Shown here: positions 1-8,800 of the stretch, piece by piece
How positions within the stretch are numbered: the stretch's first letter is position 1
How the letters are laid out: each line of letters begins with the position of its first letter
Assembly: GCA_013288745.1 (NCBI GenBank)
Contig: JABDBG010000006.1
Coordinates: forward strand, 1 to 59,674
Direction: 5' to 3'
Length of the DNA stretch: 59,674 bases
DNA from: Bacteroidota bacterium
Lineage (GTDB): Bacteria; Bacteroidota; Bacteroidia; Chitinophagales; Chitinophagaceae
Notes under the pieces: generated by a model
The model's input: the letters and a program-made list of their open reading frames with translations, nothing else
Databases searched by the model: none
What the model was told of the DNA's origin: nothing
Translations under genes and position numbers: made by a program

Positions 1-131
1 GGTGTGTTGCTCAATACTATTAATTATTGACCGGAAGCAGGCAATGACATTTTATAATAACATTAAAAATCGAAAAAAATAGCTTACATTGGTTTAGTAC
101 CATCGGCTGTTTAATCTTTAAACTTTCCGTT

Positions 132-437
132 ATGATATTTATACACCTATCTCAACAATTGCAATCTCTCAATAAATTGTTGTCTTCATTAGATGATAAG
201 CAATACAGCAAAAAAATTGAGCATCTCGGCCATGCAAGCATTGGCTCACATACCAGGCATATCATAGAGTTATTACAATGTGCTATTACTGGCTATCACA
301 GCGGGCAAATAGATTATGTGAACCGCTCGAGGGACCTGAAATTAGAATCAGACAGGTTTTTTGCTCAATCCGTTTTACAACAACTTGATAAAACTATCTC
401 ACATCCCGATAGACAATTATCCTTAGTCACAGTTGAA
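132..437 (+). pseudogene. DinB-like gene, 5' fragment only
   Basis: The first ~100 codons read like a Bacteroidota DinB-family protein; the segment ASIGSHTRHIIELLQC carries the family's early conserved histidine region. Similarity stops near codon 95-102. The frame then runs on to 650 through sequence that makes better sense as a DoxX-like protein on the other strand, so residues ~103-172 of the open frame are not a natural DinB C-terminus. DinB proteins normally have about 150-170 residues forming a four-helix metal-binding bundle; here the later helices and their histidines are missing. Probably a non-functional remnant created by a deletion or rearrangement. The family call rests on recognised motifs, not an alignment. 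Confidence 0.6.
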
Positions 438-628
438 GGAACAAGCAATAAAATACTGGCGCATAATTCTAAAATGCCGGTTCCTATTCTTCCCCAGGGT
501 TCTACGCCCAGTTTAGTAAACAATTCTACAGATTCGGGTTGTCCCGTAAACTTGAAATACAAGGTTTGTAAAAGGATAATGGCAGCAGTTAATCTAAGCA
601 GCCATGATATAATTTTTTTAAAGGTCAT
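437..628 (-). pseudogene. DoxX-like membrane protein gene, 5' fragment only
   Basis: From an ATG at 628 on the minus strand about 64 codons read like the start of a small DoxX/DoxX-like membrane protein: a first membrane helix (SWLLRLTAAIILLQTLYFKF), the FTGQPES loop, then GILELCASILLLVP, the start of the second helix. After that the frame runs into antisense DinB sequence and stops at 365. A complete DoxX-like protein has about 120-140 residues and four helices, so roughly half is missing. It meets the DinB fragment tail-to-tail near 437, as if one event removed the 3' ends of two converging genes. Confidence 0.6.
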
Positions 629-870
629 GATGATTTTGTTGGTTAATTAAAACAGTAGACGTAGCCAAAAGAAAAACCTTACATAGATGTTGCTATAAAA
701 ATTACGAAGATTAGCCCGATACAGATTTTATAGAATAGAAGGTCATTTATTATTATTATGAATTGTATCATTTTGCTGAGTAAGCATACGCCTGATTAAA
801 TTTTTTTGGCATGGATATTGAGAAAAAAAATCCACAATTACCTCTTTTTATAATAAAACTAGAGATCAAA

Positions 871-2298
871 ATGAAGAATCAGAAAAAAAACGGATTCATA
901 AAAACCCCTAGCGGAATTAGTGGGCTTGATGAAATTACAAATGGGGGATTTCCCAAAGGAAGACCAATACTTATTTGTGGAAGTGCAGGCTGCGGTAAAA
1001 CTTTATTTGCAACACAGTTTATCGTAAAGGGCATTACAGATTTTAATGAACCGGGTGTATTTATGAGTTTTGAGGAAACAAGTAAAGATCTGGCTCAAAA
1101 TGTTAGCTCTTTAGGCTTTGATCTAAATAAATTAATAGCCCAAGATAAATTACGTATCGATCATGTTCGGGTAGAAAGATCAGAAATAGAGGAGACAGGT
1201 GAATATGATCTTGAAGGCCTTTTTATAAGATTAGGCCATGCAATTGATTCAATTGGGGCAAAGCGTGTAGTACTGGATACTATTGAATCTTTATTCGCGG
1301 GCATAAACAATACGGGATTATTAAGAGCTGAAATACGCAGGCTTTTTCAATGGTTACGTGATAAAGGAGTTACCACTGTTATCACCGGTGAGAGGGGCGA
1401 GAATACTTTAACCAGGCAGGGTTTGGAGGAATACATATCCGATTGCGTAATATTATTGGATTTTCGGGTGATCGATCAAATAGCTACAAGACGATTAAGA
1501 ATTGTAAAATATAGAGGATCAACACATGGAACGAATGAATACCCATTTTTAATTGACGCTAATGGCATTTCGGTAATGCCAATTACTTCTTTAAAATTGG
1601 ATTATAAATCTGCAACAGAAATAATATCAACAGGCCTGCCACCGCTTGATGCCTTTTTTCAAAAAGGCGGATATTATAGAGGCGGCAACATATTAGTAAC
1701 GGGATCTGCAGGAACAGCAAAAACAATTCTTTCAACCTATTTTGCTTTAAGTAGCTGCAAGAGAAAAGAACGGGTACTTTATTTTTCATTTGAAGAATCA
1801 CCTGATCAGCTTGTGCGGAATATGCAGTCGATAGGTATTAATATAGAACCTTATATCAAGTCTAATTTATTATTGATTCATGCATCAAGGCCAACCCTGC
1901 AAGGACTTGAAATGCATTTATTAGTACTCTTACGTTTAGTGAATGAGTTTAAACCTAAGACAATTATCATAGACCCAATCAGCAGCCTGATTACTATTGG
2001 CAGCACTAGTGAAGTAAGGGCAATGCTGGTTAGATTAATGGACATCTTTAAAGTAAATCAGATCAATGCATTGTTTACATCCTTAACAAATCCTAAACAA
2101 AATGAATATAGTGACCCCACGGTAGACGCCATTTCCTCTTTAGCTGACACGTGGATTAATTTAAAAAATGAAACCAAAGAAAATGAAAGAATTAGAAGTT
2201 TATTAATAGTCAAATCTCGCGGTATGTCTCATCGTAATAATGAATGTGATTTTGTGATCAATGATAAAGGCATTCAGTTGTTACCCAAAAATAAATAA
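871..2298 (+). CDS. kaiC: KaiC-like double-domain ATPase/kinase
   Basis: Homologue of the circadian protein KaiC with two RecA-like domains in tandem (475 aa from this start). CI: Walker A GSAGCGKT (residues 37-44) and the catalytic glutamate pair in FEE (E68, E69). CII: Walker A GSAGTAKT (278-285) and glutamates E308/E309. The CII segment AISSLADTW places two serines (S422, S423) where cyanobacterial KaiC has the S431/T432 phosphosites, so autophosphorylation is plausible. The protein ends soon after CII and lacks the long KaiA-binding tail; no kaiA is present. An upstream ATG at 811 would add 20 residues, but family members start close to the GISGLDEI motif, so 871 is preferred. First gene of a five-gene cassette; the next gene starts 2 bp after its stop. 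Confidence 0.93.
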   Translation: MKNQKKNGFIKTPSGISGLDEITNGGFPKGRPILICGSAGCGKTLFATQFIVKGITDFNEPGVFMSFEETSKDLAQNVSSLGFDLNKLIAQDKLRIDHVRVERSEIEETGEYDLEGLFIRLGHAIDSIGAKRVVLDTIESLFAGINNTGLLRAEIRRLFQWLRDKGVTTVITGERGENTLTRQGLEEYISDCVILLDFRVIDQIATRRLRIVKYRGSTHGTNEYPFLIDANGISVMPITSLKLDYKSATEIISTGLPPLDAFFQKGGYYRGGNILVTGSAGTAKTILSTYFALSSCKRKERVLYFSFEESPDQLVRNMQSIGINIEPYIKSNLLLIHASRPTLQGLEMHLLVLLRLVNEFKPKTIIIDPISSLITIGSTSEVRAMLVRLMDIFKVNQINALFTSLTNPKQNEYSDPTVDAISSLADTWINLKNETKENERIRSLLIVKSRGMSHRNNECDFVINDKGIQLLPKNK

Positions 2299-2299
2299 T

Positions 2300-2590
2300 A
2301 TGGCAAAAGAAGAAAAATGGGAACTCAGGCTATATGTAGCAGGACAAACACCCAAATCGGTTCTTGCATTAAAGAACATTACAGAATACTGCAATAAATA
2401 TTTAAAAGGCAAATATAGTATAGAGGTGATCGATCTTTTGAAAAAGCCTCAATTGGCGGAAGGCGATCAGATATTTGCTATTCCTACATTGGTAAGAAAA
2501 GTACCGGTACCAATTAGAAAAATTATTGGAGATCTTTCTAATGAAGAAAAAGTATTAGTTGGCTTGAATATTGTTCCACTTAAAAATTAA
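2300..2590 (+). CDS. kaiB: KaiB-like protein, copy 1
   Basis: A 96-residue thioredoxin-fold KaiB homologue. Visible hallmarks are the first strand [12 protein letters not shown], the segment VIDLLKKP, and FAIPTLV carrying the conserved proline. In cyanobacteria KaiB binds the CI ring of KaiC in its fold-switched state and recruits output kinases; whether these homologues switch fold is unknown. An open frame begins at 2261 inside kaiC, but the ATG at 2300, 2 bp after the kaiC stop, gives a normal KaiB N-terminus and implies translational coupling. Roughly 40% identical by eye to the next gene, so the pair looks like an old duplication. Confidence 0.9.
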   Translation: MAKEEKWELRLYVAGQTPKSVLALKNITEYCNKYLKGKYSIEVIDLLKKPQLAEGDQIFAIPTLVRKVPVPIRKIIGDLSNEEKVLVGLNIVPLKN

Positions 2591-2616
2591 TAAACCGTAA
2601 GGCGGGATTCAAATAA

Positions 2617-2940
2617 ATGAGAAAAAAATCTACAATAACGCCTTTATATGTTTTAAAATTATATATAGCTGGTGCTTCCCCAAATTCAGTGAGGGCTATA
2701 AATAATACAAAAAATATTTGCGAAAAATACTTAAAAGGTAAATATCAACTTGATATTATTGATGTACATCAACAACCCTCTATAGCAAAATCTGAACAAG
2801 TAGTGGCTGTACCATTGTTGATTAAGTTTTCGCCTGAGCCAATTAAAAGATTAATCGGTAATATGTCTGATACTGAAAAAGTATTAAAAGCATTAGCGGT
2901 CGATGAAAATGTAATGAATAATAATGGTGAATACAGATAA
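2617..2940 (+). CDS. kaiB: KaiB-like protein, copy 2
   Basis: Second KaiB homologue (107 aa) with the same core: LKLYIAGASPNS, DIIDVHQQP, and VAVPLLI with the conserved proline. It has short extensions at both ends compared with copy 1. The first copy keeps IPTLV and this one has VPLLI, so the two may differ in partner choice. It starts 26 bp after copy 1 and its last 17 bp overlap the start of the histidine kinase, which points to a single transcript and coupled translation. Two KaiB-type proteins beside one KaiC is a recurrent arrangement outside cyanobacteria; the function there is not settled. Confidence 0.88.
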   Translation: MRKKSTITPLYVLKLYIAGASPNSVRAINNTKNICEKYLKGKYQLDIIDVHQQPSIAKSEQVVAVPLLIKFSPEPIKRLIGNMSDTEKVLKALAVDENVMNNNGEYR

Positions 2941-4264
2941 AGAATATAACAAATTACTTTTGGAGATTAAAGAACTTAAATCTCAGGTAAGCGAGGCAAA
3001 TGAAATAATTGATGCCATTCGCAGAGGAGAAGTCGATGCCTTTATCGTTAAAAACGAAGATGATCATGAAATATACACTTTAAAAAGCGCCGATAAAACT
3101 TTCAGAATATTTATAGAAAAAATGTCAGAAGGTGCCATCACAATTAATAGGGATGGTATAATATTATATTGTAATTCAAGCTTTGCTCATTTAATTAATA
3201 TTCCTTTATCAAAAGTTATTGGTTGTCCGTTAAGTCAGTTTATACCTGATGTATACAAAGATTTTGTTGCCAACCTACTTGAGAAAGCGTGGAATGAAGA
3301 AGAATGTAAGGCCGAAATAATATTTCGTGGAGAAAAAAATTTGCCAATCCCTGTATTATTATCTGCCTCTACATTAGAAATTGATGGAGGGTTATCATTA
3401 AGTATTTTGATCACGGATCTTTCTATTCAAAAAAAATCGGAAGAACAATTACTTCAAAAAAATAAAGAACTGGAAGATGCTCAGCTTGTTACGAAAAGCT
3501 TAAATGATGGTTTAGAAAGAACAGTTAAAGAAAGAACCGAAGCGCTTGTTAAGGAACAGAAAAGGGCAATGGAAAAAAAGGATGAATTTATAACTATTGC
3601 CAGCCATGAGTTAAAAACTCCGGTAACCAGTATCAAAGGATATATACAGGTGCTTCGTTTCAATTTTGAAAAAGATGGGAATGCGATGGCTGCACAAGTA
3701 TTAGGTAAGGTAGATACGCAAATCAATAAATTAACAACATTGATAAGTGATCTGCTTGACGTTAAAAAAATTGAAACAGGAAAGCTTAATTATCGTGAAG
3801 AAGTTTTTGATTATAATGAATTGGTAAAAGAGGTAATTGAAGAAACAGGCAGGGTTCTTACAAAGCATACTGTCAAACACCAGCTTGATGAAACAGTGTT
3901 AATATACGGCGATAGAAATAAAATCGGACAGGTAATTACAAACTTTATAGATAATGCCGGTAAATACTCTCCTCAAAATACAGACATTATTATTGAAACT
4001 TTTAAAGAAGGGAATAAAGTTAAATTAGCTGTTAGTGATTCGGGGATTGGTATTCCCAAAAGTCAGCAGCATATGATCTTTGATCGTTTTTACAGAGTTA
4101 GTGGTGCAAAAGAAAATACTTATTCCGGATTGGGACTTGGATTATATATCTCTTTCGAAATTATTAAACGTCATCAAGGAAATATCGGAGTAGAAAGCGA
4201 GGAAGGAAAAGGTTCTACTTTTTATTTTGAATTACCTATTTCTAATTCGCTATCACATGAATAA
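2924..4264 (+). CDS. PAS-domain sensor histidine kinase (Kai-linked)
   Basis: A 446-residue kinase without clear membrane helices, so probably cytoplasmic. Order: N-terminal coiled coil (~1-30) with the segment IIDAIRRGEVDAFIV seen in kinases of kaiC loci; a PAS domain (~50-165, starting near FRIFIEKMSEGAI); a coiled-coil linker (~170-215); HisKA with SHELKTP (phosphoacceptor H228); HATPase_c with N-box NFIDNAGKYSP, G1 DSGIGIP, F-box FDRFYRV and G2 GLGLGLY. All key boxes are intact, so it should be active. Its gene overlaps kaiB copy 2 upstream and the response regulator downstream. By analogy with SasA it may read the Kai complex, but it lacks a KaiB-like sensor domain, so that link is inference. 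Confidence 0.92.
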   Translation: MVNTDKEYNKLLLEIKELKSQVSEANEIIDAIRRGEVDAFIVKNEDDHEIYTLKSADKTFRIFIEKMSEGAITINRDGIILYCNSSFAHLINIPLSKVIGCPLSQFIPDVYKDFVANLLEKAWNEEECKAEIIFRGEKNLPIPVLLSASTLEIDGGLSLSILITDLSIQKKSEEQLLQKNKELEDAQLVTKSLNDGLERTVKERTEALVKEQKRAMEKKDEFITIASHELKTPVTSIKGYIQVLRFNFEKDGNAMAAQVLGKVDTQINKLTTLISDLLDVKKIETGKLNYREEVFDYNELVKEVIEETGRVLTKHTVKHQLDETVLIYGDRNKIGQVITNFIDNAGKYSPQNTDIIIETFKEGNKVKLAVSDSGIGIPKSQQHMIFDRFYRVSGAKENTYSGLGLGLYISFEIIKRHQGNIGVESEEGKGSTFYFELPISNSLSHE

Positions 4265-4631
4265 TGCTCAGAAGAAAATATTTGTTGCAGATGATGACGC
4301 AGATATTCTTGAAGTCATAGAAATGATTTTAAAAACGGATGGCTATACTGTGGATGTAACTAAGAATGCCAAAGAAATATTTACTCAGGTACAAGAAAAT
4401 TTGCCTGATCTTATTCTATTAGATATATGGATGTCTGGTGTGGATGGGCGAGAAATTTGTGAGCAATTGAAAAAAAATGAGCTGACTAAAAATATTCCTG
4501 TACTATTTATATCTGCCAATTCTAATATAGTAGATATAACTAATGAGTATTCTGCTGATGGGTATGTTAGGAAACCATTTGATATGGCTGCTCTATTGAA
4601 AAAAGTAAAAGATATAATTAATAGAAATTAG
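4257..4631 (+). CDS. Single-domain response regulator (receiver only)
   Basis: A 124-residue CheY-like receiver with no output domain. The acidic pocket is ADDDAD near the N-terminus, the phosphoacceptor is D56 in LILLDIW, and the conserved lysine lies in VRKPF. The start at 4257 overlaps the kinase stop by 8 bp; an upstream start at 4227 would add ten residues with no receiver similarity. It most likely accepts phosphate from the adjacent PAS kinase and acts by protein contact or as part of a phosphorelay, since no DNA-binding domain follows. Last gene of the Kai cassette. Confidence 0.93.
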   Translation: MNNAQKKIFVADDDADILEVIEMILKTDGYTVDVTKNAKEIFTQVQENLPDLILLDIWMSGVDGREICEQLKKNELTKNIPVLFISANSNIVDITNEYSADGYVRKPFDMAALLKKVKDIINRN

Positions 4632-4710
4632 AAAGAGTTAACAGAATTGACACCTGAAAGTAAAAAAGCCTCTCAAACTCATTGTTTAAAAGCCTCTTAA
4701 AATCTACTTG

Positions 4711-4782
4711 TGGTCCCGCCAAGAATCGAACTTGGATCTAGAGTTTAGGAAACTCCTATTCTATCCATTGAACTACGGGACC
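4711..4782 (-). tRNA. tRNA-Arg(CCU)
   Basis: The minus strand folds into a complete 72-nt cloverleaf. The acceptor stem GGTCCCG pairs with CGGGACC, followed by discriminator A. The anticodon stem GGAGT/ACTCT encloses loop TTCCTAA with anticodon CCT, reading AGG. The T-arm contains GTTCGATTC. CCA is not encoded. The 3' end faces the Kai cassette. Confidence 0.96.
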
Positions 4783-4857
4783 AATTGGTTCAGGGGCAGC
4801 AAAAATAACGTTTTCTGCCAATTGGAAATCCAAAATCTAAAATCCAAAACCGAACCC

Positions 4858-4865
4858 TATCTTTG
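4858..4865 (+). promoter_or_regulatory. -7 promoter element for the TPR gene
   Basis: TATCTTTG matches the Bacteroidota -7 consensus TAnnTTTG exactly and lies 18 bp before the ATG at 4884, implying a leader of about 12 nt. No convincing -33 TTTG was found at the usual distance. Confidence 0.55.
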
Positions 4866-4883
4866 CCATCCAATTTTTAAGTT

Positions 4884-5534
4884 ATGAAGTGGTTGAATGT
4901 CTTTATTAAGTACCGCCTTTGGCTGGGTATCGTATTTCTTGCGTTAGCAATTTTTGTAAATGTTGAGGCAGGTTTTTGGGTCTCTTTGATCCTTTATGTG
5001 GGTGCCGTAGTAATGATCGTGGGTCATTTTATATTTGGCCCAATGCGCCTCATACAAGACTACATGGAATCCGGCGATATGGAAGGCTCAAAAAAAGTGA
5101 TCGATTCTATCTGGTTCCCGGGTTTGTTATTAACGCCCGTTCGTTCTGTATATTATACATTGAAAGGAAACCTTGCGATGGTTGCCCAGGATTATGATAC
5201 GGCAGAAAAACTAATGAAAAAAAGTCTTGACCTCGGTGCACCTATGAAAGAAGCAGAGGGCGCTAATAAATTACAATTAGGTATGTTAGCCATGCAAAGA
5301 GGCGATGTAAAACAAGGCGAGAGCTACCTTCGGGGTGCTATTCGTGCCGGTTTGCCTGATAAGGAAAACGAGGCTGCAGCTTACTTACAGCTATCTTCTA
5401 TCATGATCAATAAAAGAGAATTCAGAGCGGCTAAAGAATATTTCAGAAAAGCAAAAGGTTTAAAACCAGCTACGCCCCAAATTGCAGATCAGATAAAACA
5501 AATGGAAAAGTATATTACCAGGATGCCGGGGTAA
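4884..5534 (+). CDS. Membrane-anchored TPR protein
   Basis: 216 residues. Two hydrophobic segments (about 12-28 and 31-50) form an N-terminal membrane hairpin. The rest is helical, with tetratricopeptide-like pairs: the clearest units are GNLAMVAQDYDTAEKLMKKS, the stretch around GMLAMQRGDVKQGESYLRGA, and INKREFRAAKEYFRKAKGL near the C-terminus. TPR arrays mediate protein contacts, so this is probably a membrane-bound scaffold facing the cytoplasm; no partner is suggested by the neighbours. It has its own -7 element upstream and a terminator hairpin downstream, so it is monocistronic. Confidence 0.8.
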   Translation: MKWLNVFIKYRLWLGIVFLALAIFVNVEAGFWVSLILYVGAVVMIVGHFIFGPMRLIQDYMESGDMEGSKKVIDSIWFPGLLLTPVRSVYYTLKGNLAMVAQDYDTAEKLMKKSLDLGAPMKEAEGANKLQLGMLAMQRGDVKQGESYLRGAIRAGLPDKENEAAAYLQLSSIMINKREFRAAKEYFRKAKGLKPATPQIADQIKQMEKYITRMPG

Positions 5535-5582
5535 TGGTAAATGATAAATTATAAAAGGTAAATGATGTGAATCATTTCAATA

Positions 5583-5616
5583 TAAAAAAAGCAGTTCAAA
5601 ACGAACTGCTTTTTTG
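5583..5616 (+). terminator. Rho-independent terminator after the TPR gene
   Basis: An 8-bp stem AGCAGTTC/GAACTGCT with loop AAAAC, flanked by A and T runs, lies about 50 bp after the TPR stop. The flanking runs would allow it to work in both directions. Confidence 0.85.
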
Positions 5617-5638
5617 TTGGCAAACATTAACTCTACCA

Positions 5639-5750
5639 GTTCCTATGGAAGCGCCTCTTTGGCTGCGGTGCCAAGCGAATCGAGGCAGACAAAATCATGC
5701 GAAGCAGATTTCGTCAGTCGCCAAAGTAGCGCTGGAGAAGGAACGCAGCC
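5639..5750. other. Candidate structured RNA element, strand unknown
   Basis: Roughly 110 bp of distinctly GC-richer sequence in a gap with no credible gene. Complementary arms nest well: GGCTGCG (5661-5667) with CGCAGCC (5744-5750) closes the element; inside, TGCC (5669-5672) pairs with GGCA (5684-5687), and directly next to it GACAAAATC (5688-5696) pairs with GATTTCGTC (5707-5715) with one mismatch, capped by TGC-GAA-GCA. GTTCCT (5639-5644) could also pair with AGGAAC (5739-5744), which would cross the closing stem as a pseudoknot or compete with it. It does not match SRP RNA, 6S RNA, tmRNA or a riboswitch known to me. It could be a non-coding RNA, a leader of the helicase gene, or a dispersed repeat. 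Confidence 0.4.
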
Positions 5751-5834
5751 CAGTGACTATGAACGATAAAAGTTAAACAAGCGTCCAACTGTTATAGTGG
5801 AATAAAAAGTAACACAACACAACAGGTGTTTTTG

Positions 5835-5842
5835 TAACTTTG
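5835..5842 (+). promoter_or_regulatory. -7 promoter element for the helicase gene
   Basis: TAACTTTG matches TAnnTTTG exactly. It ends only 5 bp before the ATG at 5848, so transcription would begin at or within a few bases of the start codon, giving a leaderless or nearly leaderless mRNA. Confidence 0.6.
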
Positions 5843-5847
5843 AAACC

Positions 5848-8800
5848 ATGCAGCATTACCGTGAAATACTACAAACAAAATTTACTGAAGAATACGAAAA
5901 ACTGAATCCGCAACAAAGGATCGCTGTTGATACGATCGAAGGTCCGGTGATGGTGATCGCGGGTCCGGGTACCGGCAAAACCCAAATTTTAGCTGTCAGG
6001 ATCGGAAAAATATTATTGGACACGGATGCATTGCCGCAAAATATTTTATGTCTTACTTATACCGATGCCGGCACCATTGCCATGCGCAAAAGATTATTGC
6101 AATTCATCGGGTCAGATGCGTACAAAGTCAACATCCATACTTTCCATTCTTTTTGCAATGATATCATTCAGGAAAATTTATCGATGTTCGAAAAAACATC
6201 TTTGGATGCACTGTCCGAATTAGAAGGCATACAACTTTTTAAACAACTGATCGATAGCTTCCCCAAAAACCATGCATTAAAAAGGTACCGCGGCGATGTT
6301 TATTTTGAAATAAATAATTTGAAGAATTTATTCTCTTCAATGAAAAGGGAAGGCTGGAGTCCTGAATTGATCAATCAAAAAATTGCCGAATACATAGCAG
6401 ATCTACCAACGCGAGATGAGTATGTCGCCAAGCGTGCTGTAAAAGAATTTAAAAAAGGCGATGTGCGTACAGATAAGATCGAAGAAGAGAAAGAAAAAAT
6501 GGAAAAACTGCAGGCAGCAGTGAACGAGTTCAATAATTTTCAATCGATTATGCGCCAGCGAAACCGGTATGATTTTGATGATATGATCAACTGGGTGATA
6601 AAAGTTTTTGAAGAAAATAAAAACCTGCTCGCCAATTATCAGGAAAGGTTTCAATACATTTTGGTAGATGAATACCAGGATACGAGCGGTACACAAAACA
6701 GGTTAGTTCAATTATTGATCAGCTACTGGGAAAAGCCTAATGTATTTGTAGTGGGTGACGATGACCAAAGTATATACCGCTTTCAGGGTGCTAATGTTGA
6801 GAACATGCTCGACTTTGCCACCAATTATACAAAAGACCTAAAGACAGTGATCCTCGGAAATAATTATCGCAGTACGCAACCGATCCTGAATATTTCTAAA
6901 ATACTTATCAATAATAATAATGAGCGTTTAGTAAATCAGATCGACGGACTAAGCAAGAACCTTATCTCTTCTAATATAAAAATAAGTTCCTTAAAAAATG
7001 AGCCTGTTATTATAGAATATAATTCTGTAAAAGAAGAAATGGCGCATATCTGCAATCAGGTAGCTGAGTTAGTTCAATTAGGAATTGCTCCCGGGAAGAT
7101 CGCTGTTATTTATAAAGAAAATAAATACGGGGCAGACCTCAATAAATATTTTCGCTTAAAAGGAATTCCTGTTTACAGTAAAAGAAGCATTAATATTTTA
7201 GATCATCCTTTTGCAAAAAAGATCATTCAGTTATTGCGTTATTTAGAAACAGAACATAATATCCCTTATGGTGGCGATGAGATACTGTTTGAAATATTGC
7301 ATTACGATTTTTATCATATACCCCCGATAGAGATAGCAAAAATTACTGTTGCCGTAAACAGCAAAAGATACAATGGTGAAGCAACTTCTATCAGAAAACT
7401 ATTAAGTGATAAAGCAACAGCCCCTAAAAAAGACCTGTTTGATACCGGCATAAACGAAGGACTAAAAAATATCAGCATCATTATTGAAAAATTAATTGCG
7501 GATGTTTCTAATGTTACGCTACAACAATTATTTGAAAATATTATTCGCGAAGCAGGTGTACTAACCTATATCATGAATAGTGATGACAAGATCATGCTGA
7601 TGCAGGTATTGACTGCATTGTTTGATTTTATCAAAGAAGAAACAAGCCGCAATACATCACTTGATCTGAAAGGATTGATCGAGATCATTGACCTGATGGC
7701 GAAAGAAGGATTGTCGTTGCCAATGATACAGGTTGCAGGAAGCGATAAAGGCGTAAACCTTTTAACTGCACATGGCTCTAAAGGATTAGAATTTGAATAT
7801 GTTTTTTTCGCAGGCGTAAATGCTTCTTCCTGGGAAAAGAAAAGAAAGCCGGGTGGCGGATATAAATTTCCCGACACGATGTTTTCTTCTCAACCAAAAT
7901 CAGGAGACGAAGAAGAACTGCGTCGCTTATTTTATGTAGCCTTAACAAGAGCAGAAAAATATTTAACCATTTCTTACGCCAAGTTCAAGAACGATGGTAA
8001 AGAAATGGAACCATCTATGTTCATTGCAGAAATATTGCAGCAATATCCATTGCCAATTGAAAAAGTAGCTTTGAATGATGAAGAGATGGCCACATTCGAA
8101 TTATTGCAATTTGCTGCACAGGCACCTGAAATTGAAAGAACAGAAGAAGATTTTATAACGCCACTGTTGGAAAAATTTGTAATGAATGTAACGGCACTCA
8201 ATAGTTATTTGAATTGCCCACTTGGTTTTTATTATAAAAATCTTATCCGCATCCCTTCAGGAAAAAGTGAAGCAACAGAATTCGGAAGCTCTATTCACTA
8301 TGCTTTAGAAAAACTGTTTAGAAAAATGCAGGAAGGCAAGCAGGATAAATTTCCATCAAAAGAAGAAATGCTGTCCGACTTTAAATGGTACATGAACCGA
8401 CATCGGGAAAATTTTACCAAGCAGGCATTCGACAGAAGGATGGAACAGGGCGGAATAATTTTACCTGCTTATTATGATAAATATATCAGCAGTTGGAACA
8501 AAGTTGTTTCTGTAGAATTAAATATAAGAGGTGTAGTAGTAAACAATGTTCCGCTGAAAGGGAAACTGGATAAGCTCGAATTCAACGGCAAAGAAGTAAA
8601 TGTAGTAGATTATAAAAGCGGCGATATAGATAAGGCCATTCCAAAAATGAAACCGCCACACGAAAAAGACCCTAATGGCGGCGATTATTGGAGACAAGCG
8701 GTATTTTATAAAATATTGATTGATAATTACAAATTGAAGGATTGGAAAGTAGTAAGCACTGAATTCGATTTTGTAGAGCCAGATAAGAAAAAAGAGTACC

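Noticed and set aside
1..800. An attachment-site copy of the tRNA-Arg 3' end on the left side of the Kai cassette
   Set aside because: The left 800 bp were read for the 3' tRNA sequence and none was seen, so no island boundary is claimed.
5731..5755. Resemblance of GGAGAAGGAACGCAGCC to the SRP RNA apical motif
   Set aside because: The SRP motif requires the asymmetric loop GGAAGGAAGCAG with its pairing strand; the internal bases differ and the paired strand is missing.
5567..5776. A 69-residue open frame after the TPR gene
   Set aside because: It spans the terminator hairpin and then the structured GC-rich element; the protein has no fold signature. The RNA-level explanation fits better.
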